From: Gnetum montanum
Lineage: Eukaryota; Streptophyta; Gnetopsida; Gnetales; Gnetaceae
DNA length: 64,000 nt
NCBI GenBank assembly: GCA_015680685.1
Contig: MNCI01027256.1
Span: 209,173-273,172, forward strand
Direction of reading: 5' to 3'
A program made the translations under genes and the position numbers. This document shows, one piece after another, positions 58,730 through 64,000 of the stretch. The notes under the pieces were generated by a model, which was given only the letters and a program-made list of their open reading frames with translations, did no database searches and had not been told where the DNA came from. Positions within the stretch are counted from its first letter, which is position 1; each line of letters starts with the position of its first letter.

Positions 58730-59330
58730 GTGCCTTCTTGTTGTGTGGCGATCACATACAGATATTTTTGCATACATATTTCTTCTATACATTTATTGCA
58801 TGCCTTGGTATCTTCTCATTTAATGGCCCATATTATCTACACACAATTGCACCTGTTATCACTATATGTGATGCATGAAACTTTATGTCTCTGTATGATA
58901 CCGGCTTCGTATTCCTTGGATATCTCCAAGGACAAGTTGTGAATCCCAACCTTAGCATTGACGGTACTCAGCCAAGATCTTCCCATGATGATTGGAAATT
59001 CTCGCTTATTATTACTAACATGGATTACTAGAAAATTTGCAGGGTAATACTAGCCACTAATGATGGTGATCACATCATCCACTTGTCCTAGTGAAACTAT
59101 GATTGACTCATTTACAAGATCTAATCGAATGTTACTCTTCTTTAATGATGGTAGATTCAAAGCCTGATACATGTCTTATGAGATCAGGTCCACTTCTAAC
59201 TTGGAATTAAGTAGAGCTTTACATAGTTTCTACCCTACTATCTAAAATTAAACTAAGGGACTTCTTAAATTTGTTCACTTCTATGGAAATACTCCTACCT
59301 TTACCAATGAGTGATTGTTTGCTTTAGCAT
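58730..59330 (-). pseudogene. pro: Retropepsin of element B
   Basis: Degraded but collinear with element 1: active-site region near 59215 (KALLNSKLEVDLIS, so Asp is Asn), then the segment around 59100-58940 with SLGQVDDVITII, the NFLVIHV-like strand and SWLSTVNAKVGIHNLSLEIS, and the Cys-containing tail near 58850-58740. Confidence 0.75.
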
Positions 59331-59399
59331 GATAGTCAAAATATTTAGAGTTGATGACTATGGAAGCTTTTTGTATGGAGGAGTATTAGATGTAGATGG

Positions 59400-61830
59400 A
59401 GTGGAATTAGACATGGTCCCCATCTGTTGAGCCTTTTCAAGATTCATTTGGAAGAACTGTCATTTCTTGGGTTGTGGTTCACATGCAATTACCTCCTCTT
59501 GCATGTTAAATGCCCATGTTGCACTTTTTTGTTGTGGTTATGGTGGTAGTTCCCCCTACATGATAGAAGGTGGCACTAGTGGTAAAGGATTTGGATGTTG
59601 GTTTGAAGAACTACTAACTAATGGATGCATATACGAGTTTGGATCCATCCTTGGTAGTGTCGGTATGTGGTACTTAGTTGGATAGTATTGTGAAGTTTGA
59701 ACAACAACATTGCTAGAAGACATTAGATGTTGCACAAAGTATCCAAATGGATCTAACTCCTAATATGGATATTTTTAGCATGGTGGTGGCATGGCCCATG
59801 ATTGGGGTTGTTGCCACTACTAATAATACTACCCTTATGGTTGTGGTAAAGCTTCGCTAGGCTAGTACGTGGGTTGGAAGTTTTGCCTATAGTTACCTTT
59901 AGGGTAAGGTAACCTTTTGGGCATTTGTTTCTTGACAAATCTATGGTTAAGTGCATATGCCCATATTTCTTGTAAGTGCACCATTACTAGGAAACATCCC
60001 TTGGGATATTCGTATTGGCATATGACACATCCTTCGTCATCTTTAGAGCTTATGTCTGAACACTCAGCCACTGAAGCCACTTTGCCCTTTCATCCAAATT
60101 CTCTCTTCTTTTTCTTATTCTTGCTTTTCCCAAAGGCTTCCTCTACTCATTCCTCCATAATCTTCAAGGTTTTTGTACATTTATCATTACCTAAGTCCCA
60201 AATCTTTGCTACCTATGCTACTACATCAGCGACAGATTTCTAGATCAACAGAGTTTTTTTTTTTGAATTGCCTAATCCAAGGCTTCTTCCTCTTGTATGT
60301 CATAAACTCTTGCATCCTTTTCTCTAATAGATGGATATCTATTATATTCTTCTAATGATTCTCTCTTTCTTAACTTGCCTTCCTCCTTTTCCACTTGATC
60401 AATCAATCTTTGTATATGATGGGTTGACATCTTTGATAATTGTCCTTCAGCATAAACCCCAAGGGTCTCTCTAGTCTTATTTCATAACCCAGCTACAATG
60501 TACCTTAGTTTTTTCCATTGTGAGAATTCATGGCTTGGGCATCTATGCAGTAGGAAATAATACCTACCCATTGTTGCATTAAGGGATTCATGGATCCTTT
60601 TCTTTCATCCTTGGGTTTTTTTTTTCTTTTTTATTTTTGCAAATTGAACACTTGTGAATAAGTTTGATATTTATCATTGAAAAGCTCTAACATGGTAATT
60701 CATCTTCTAATTAATTTTTGTTCAAGTGATCTATACCAGCTCTCAGCTTCTTTCAAAAATTTCCATGGGAACAACTTTAATTTTTGCCATTCACTTTCAA
60801 TATTTCTCAAGGTGCAGGCATTGTAAAAATTCTTGAAGGTGCTACTGAGGACCAGCATTATAACCACCCTTAAATTTGGGCATGTTATTCATATCTAGCC
60901 ATTTGATATGGATATCCTTGATGTGCCTAGTTAGAATATAAATAGCTTTCCTAATGTTGATCATGCTACAGGCTGCCATCAAGGGTTCATCATCATGATC
61001 AAGTTTGTGAGCTTTGTCATAGCAGTACCCCCATCAGTGCTCATGTCTCTCATGATCCTCTCTTTGATCCCTGCATCTTTTTTGTGCATAGTCCTCATCT
61101 TCTTCATCAAAGTTCCTTGGATGATGATCATGACAATCATGAGTCCTTCTTTCCTCTCTATCATGATCTCAATACTATTGTCTCCTCCTATCAGAGTCCA
61201 TTGATGATCATGAAGATGTAGATGAGGCAATATGAGAAAAATGTTGGCTTGTCCTACTTTGATGACTCTAGTACTCCTTCTTATGATGTTCAGCAAAAAC
61301 TCTTGGCCTTGATTTTTACCTATTCTTGGTGTCTTTTGCCTCCCTTCATGATGTCTCTACTAGAGTGGAATGTAGTTTAACTTTGAAAAGTTTCTCAAGT
61401 TTGATAATAAATGTTTTTGAATGCTCCTCATGAATCTAATGGAGTTTTTCTATAATAAACACATCAACATCTAGTTCTTCCAAGACAACGAAAGTGTTAA
61501 CCTACTTTCCTTTGTTGTGGAAATTCTTGATTTACATGGCAGCATCTCTTCACATCTACTCCTTCATGGGTTCATAGGGCCTTGTCATGTGCTTAGTCAC
61601 ATGGTACCCTTCCTAGATTGGTTCAAATTCATTCCCCTTAAGGAAGGTTGGAGCATGTTAAGTATTGCACGATCTAAAGGTAGGACTATGTTGCCTTGTA
61701 TCTCCATCACATTTGATTGTCCTAATGAAATATTAAAGTAAAATATAGATGATAAGGATCAGTGTGAGCATATGTGATTCTTGTTTGCATTGGCATCCCC
61801 CATTCTTCTTCCTTGCTAATTCAATCATTG
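59400..61830 (-). pseudogene. gag: Gag of element B
   Basis: The N-terminal domain is recognisable at 61740-61600 (MEIQGNIVLPLDRAILNML). An Arg/Asp/His-rich stretch at about 61290-61030 (HDREERRTHDCHDHHPRNF, CRDQREDHERHEH) takes the place of the Arg/Ser region. The capsid core is near 60930-60430, then a charged segment, then a knuckle with His replaced by Tyr (CVICQYEYPKGC, near 60030-60000), and the Pro/Gln/Tyr linker to 59400. The exact start codon cannot be fixed. Confidence 0.8.
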
Positions 61831-62009
61831 CCTCTTTGTGGTTCCTTGGTAGGTGGTGATTAATTATTTGTTGAATCCATGTTATTATTTTCAGATGTTT
61901 AGTTAAGTGTGCTTAATTTTTTGGATTTATTAAAAAGTTATACATTTAACTTTGGATTTCTAATACAACGAACTTTAGAAAATCAATTACTCAACATACA
62001 TTAACTTGT

Positions 62010-62027
62010 TACTAGCAATGGTGCCAA
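62010..62027 (-). promoter_or_regulatory. Diverged primer-binding site of element B
   Basis: On the minus strand TTGGCACCATTGCTAGTA, resembling the tRNA-Asp-type PBS in its first 11 bases. Confidence 0.6.
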
Positions 62028-62861
62028 TGATGAGTGGTGGAGCTACCATACTAGTCACAGGCATTCACACATGACCAAATCATAATCCATGGATGAGGCA
62101 ATGTTAATATGCTAGCAATTGGTTTAAGTTTGAGACCATTGTCTTCCCACATGGAGCTAGTGAATTCTATGAATATGGTTTAGCTCACAATCAGGTTTAT
62201 GATATTTAATGTTGGTAGGCCATTGTTACTCCTAGAAAACATAATGAAAATGGAAATGATTTCTAAATCTAAGTAAATCAAGTAAATGGGTCTATTCTAG
62301 CCTATGGAAATGAGCATTTGTTCTTGATCTTCCATACAAACTTGGGCTTTGTGTAACTACTATTGGGATACCAAGTGTACTACTACTAGGTGTACCAAGT
62401 GATAACACTACTGGGTTACCAAGTAATTACACTTAAGTGCTTCAAATCAATCATACTCATTCTACAAATAACAATAGTAATAGTAAACTAAATGGAATAG
62501 TAAAACATTAATTAGCAAAATAGTGAACATTATGCTAAGTCAAAAACTAAGAGAATGTTGCAATAGTGAGAAATAGCTTGATCTTTATTTTCGGTCACAC
62601 TTGTGCCGAAGTATAAGATGTTCAAACAAAGATGTTGTGCACTAAGCCACACTACACTGTGGGCATTCACACTTCTAGGTGCTAGATTACGAAAATAAAT
62701 TGAAAGAGTTCTGCTACTATAAAATGAAAACCTATGGGGATCCATGTGCCTAAGTGCTATATTTATAGGTTGCATACATCCTACAATATTGGATATATGA
62801 TCACGTAGCTTATGCTGTAATATCGAATCTATGACTACAATGGGATGCTATCTCGCATGTG
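62028..62861 (-). repeat. 5' LTR of element B, outer end cut
   Basis: Matches the 3' LTR from TGATGAG to about 62834 (ATCTATGAC), then departs. The canonical ATCA end is missing and element D's LTR begins at about 62862. Minus-strand TATAAATATAG is near 62757-62767. Confidence 0.83.
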
Positions 62862-64000
62862 TGATGTCGCAGCCACCGTGATATCGCATCTTCCCCCATG
62901 ATATCGTGTACGCGATATTGTAGTGCGCCGCCAAGTCTATAAATAAGAGGCGGCTCTCCCTTGTTTCCCATTCTAGGCCTAGACCATAGCAAAACTCTGG
63001 TAGTTTTACCTCTCTAGGGATAGAATAATTTCCATGTGCCCGCAGTAGGAACTCCAAAGTGAACAGATCTTTGTTTGAGCAAATTTTGTACTTGAACACA
63101 AGTTTGTGTACGGTAATAAAGACAAACTTCTTGGATAAACCTTGCAATGCATGGAATAGGCTAATTAGGACTTCATTTATTGTTATTTACTATTTATCAT
63201 TTAATTGCTTTATTAGTCATTAAATCCCTCTCAACCCTTCTCTCCTAGTTAAGTGCCTCAGTACGATCGCTTCGAGCACGTGCGTTACGCTTGGTGATCC
63301 CAGCAAAGAATAGCGTTTGGTAACCAAGGTTGCATTGGTTCAGGGTGTGAACGGTAAGTGGGAATGGATGTTGATGCTAGGTTAATTAAGGCTTAGTTAG
63401 TTAGTTAAAGCTAGTCAATTAGTCTCTTCACCCTTCACCTCGTTAGCATAGGAGATAAAATAGAAAAGACATAAAAATCACATACCTCAGACTTACTTAA
63501 CCATACAACTGTGACAACTACAAGTAAGTCTAGGAAGATAACGAATGATTAACCTTAGTGTTCCATGAGGCGTGTAGGCACTTAGTCTACGGAGTTCAAT
63601 CGGATCGCGCGTGCTACACTCGTATTCATATGGTTGAGTGTAGGGGTACCTCGCCACTCATCATTCGTGCCATTACCAGGGACTAAGTGTTTGTGCACTA
63701 AGTAGAACATAGGAAATTATCCACATCGTTGGGAGCTTAAACAAACCCTTAGGGTTAATTAAACAAAAAATTATATAACGGTTAAATAGCACACCAAATT
63801 AATTAACAATGTCTTCTTCTTTGAACAGAAGTAATTCACCACCTAGGGATCATACTAGAAACAGTCGGCAGCATCGAACACATAACCAAAATCTGTCAGT
63901 TCCTCAATAGCATCGAGTAGTGTATACTCATCCCGATGAGTACATACCAGATTTTACCTTTATCCTCCATTAGGATGAAGAGCTGTGATGGAGAGACTTG
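62862..64000 (+). mobile_element. Element D: 5' LTR, PBS and start of gag, continues past the window
   Basis: LTR 62862-63663, TGATGTCGC to CACTCATCA. U3 has GATATC-type units, TATA box CTATAAATA at 62937-62945. R carries TCTTTGTT and AATAAAGA with an inner ACACAAGTTTGTGT hairpin. PBS TCGTGCCATTACCAGGGA at 63665-63682 is a diverged tRNA-Asp type. Gag opens at 63809 (MSSSLNRSNSPPRDHTRNSR). TAG at 63908-63910 is the same codon 34 stop seen in element 1, and two more stops follow within 20 codons of YTHPDEYIPDFTFILH. The insertion is within or at the end of element B's 5' LTR. Confidence 0.87.

Larger units (their letters stand above)
43379..62861 (-). mobile_element. Element B: full-length Athila-like retrotransposon, split by element C and cut by element D
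   Basis: Minus-strand element with the same order as element A: 5' LTR 62861-62028, PBS, gag, protease, RT, RNase H, integrase, non-coding, third ORF, PPT, 3' LTR 44249-43379. Element C sits between third ORF and PPT (44753-51004). Without C its length is about 13.2 kb, matching A. The outer end of the 5' LTR is lost where element D begins. The left flank is ATTGT (43374-43378); the matching right flank should lie beyond element D, outside this window. Confidence 0.88.

Overview
The window looks like nuclear DNA from a large, repeat-rich, AT-rich land-plant genome. Three signs point that way: a pectin acetylesterase gene with typical plant exon structure, LTR retrotransposons of Athila type (Ty3/gypsy) whose primer-binding sites resemble the 3' end of tRNA-Asp, and almost no other host genes. 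A gymnosperm or another large-genome plant is plausible, but nothing here fixes the species. Gene prediction is limited by heavy decay and by assembly gaps.

Layout. 1-771: two fragments of one LTR type in opposite orientation, forming a large inverted repeat. 1081-2440: a decayed LINE (+). 2589-5339: a pectin acetylesterase gene (-) with ten recognisable exons; exons 4, 5 and the start of exon 6, which carry the nucleophilic serine, are missing. 5340-7891: intergenic DNA with short tandem duplications. 7892-13483: element 1 (+), with two LTRs and a perfect AGGAG target duplication; it keeps gag and protease but has lost RT, RNase H and integrase. 13489-16472: intergenic DNA with a probable tRNA-derived SINE (-). 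16587-26126: element 2 (+), full gag-PR-RT-RH-IN, its 5' LTR cut by a gap. 27928-40993: element A (-), a 13-kb full-length copy with a third ORF after integrase. 43379-62861: element B (-), same architecture, interrupted by element C (-, 44753-51004, a gag-only deletion derivative) and ended by element D (+, 62862 to beyond the window).

How the parts relate. All the large elements belong to one superfamily: the LTR begins TGATG and ends near CATCA, with a TATA box (CTATAAATA or a close variant), a conserved R/U5, a tRNA-Asp-like PBS, a Gag beginning MSSS or similar followed by an Arg/Ser-rich stretch and a CX2CX3HX3C knuckle, a retropepsin with DLGSG, an RT with FMDD, an integrase with a GPY module, and a PPT reading ATGGGGGTA. 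In element 1, and in element 2 over most of gag through RT, the coding frame stays constant and is broken mainly by stop codons, many at former glutamine codons. No copy here looks able to move by itself.

Most worth a second look: (i) the third ORF in A and B, which has a conserved domain ending PFPCLI-K-C and resembles the putative plant transposon protein domain; (ii) a TATATATA box upstream of that ORF in both elements, possibly its own promoter; (iii) a hairpin in the LTR R region that pairs the AATAAA polyadenylation signal with an upstream TTTATT and shows compensatory change between elements; (iv) conserved non-coding blocks between integrase and the 3' LTR; (v) the pectin acetylesterase gene that lost its catalytic-serine exons.
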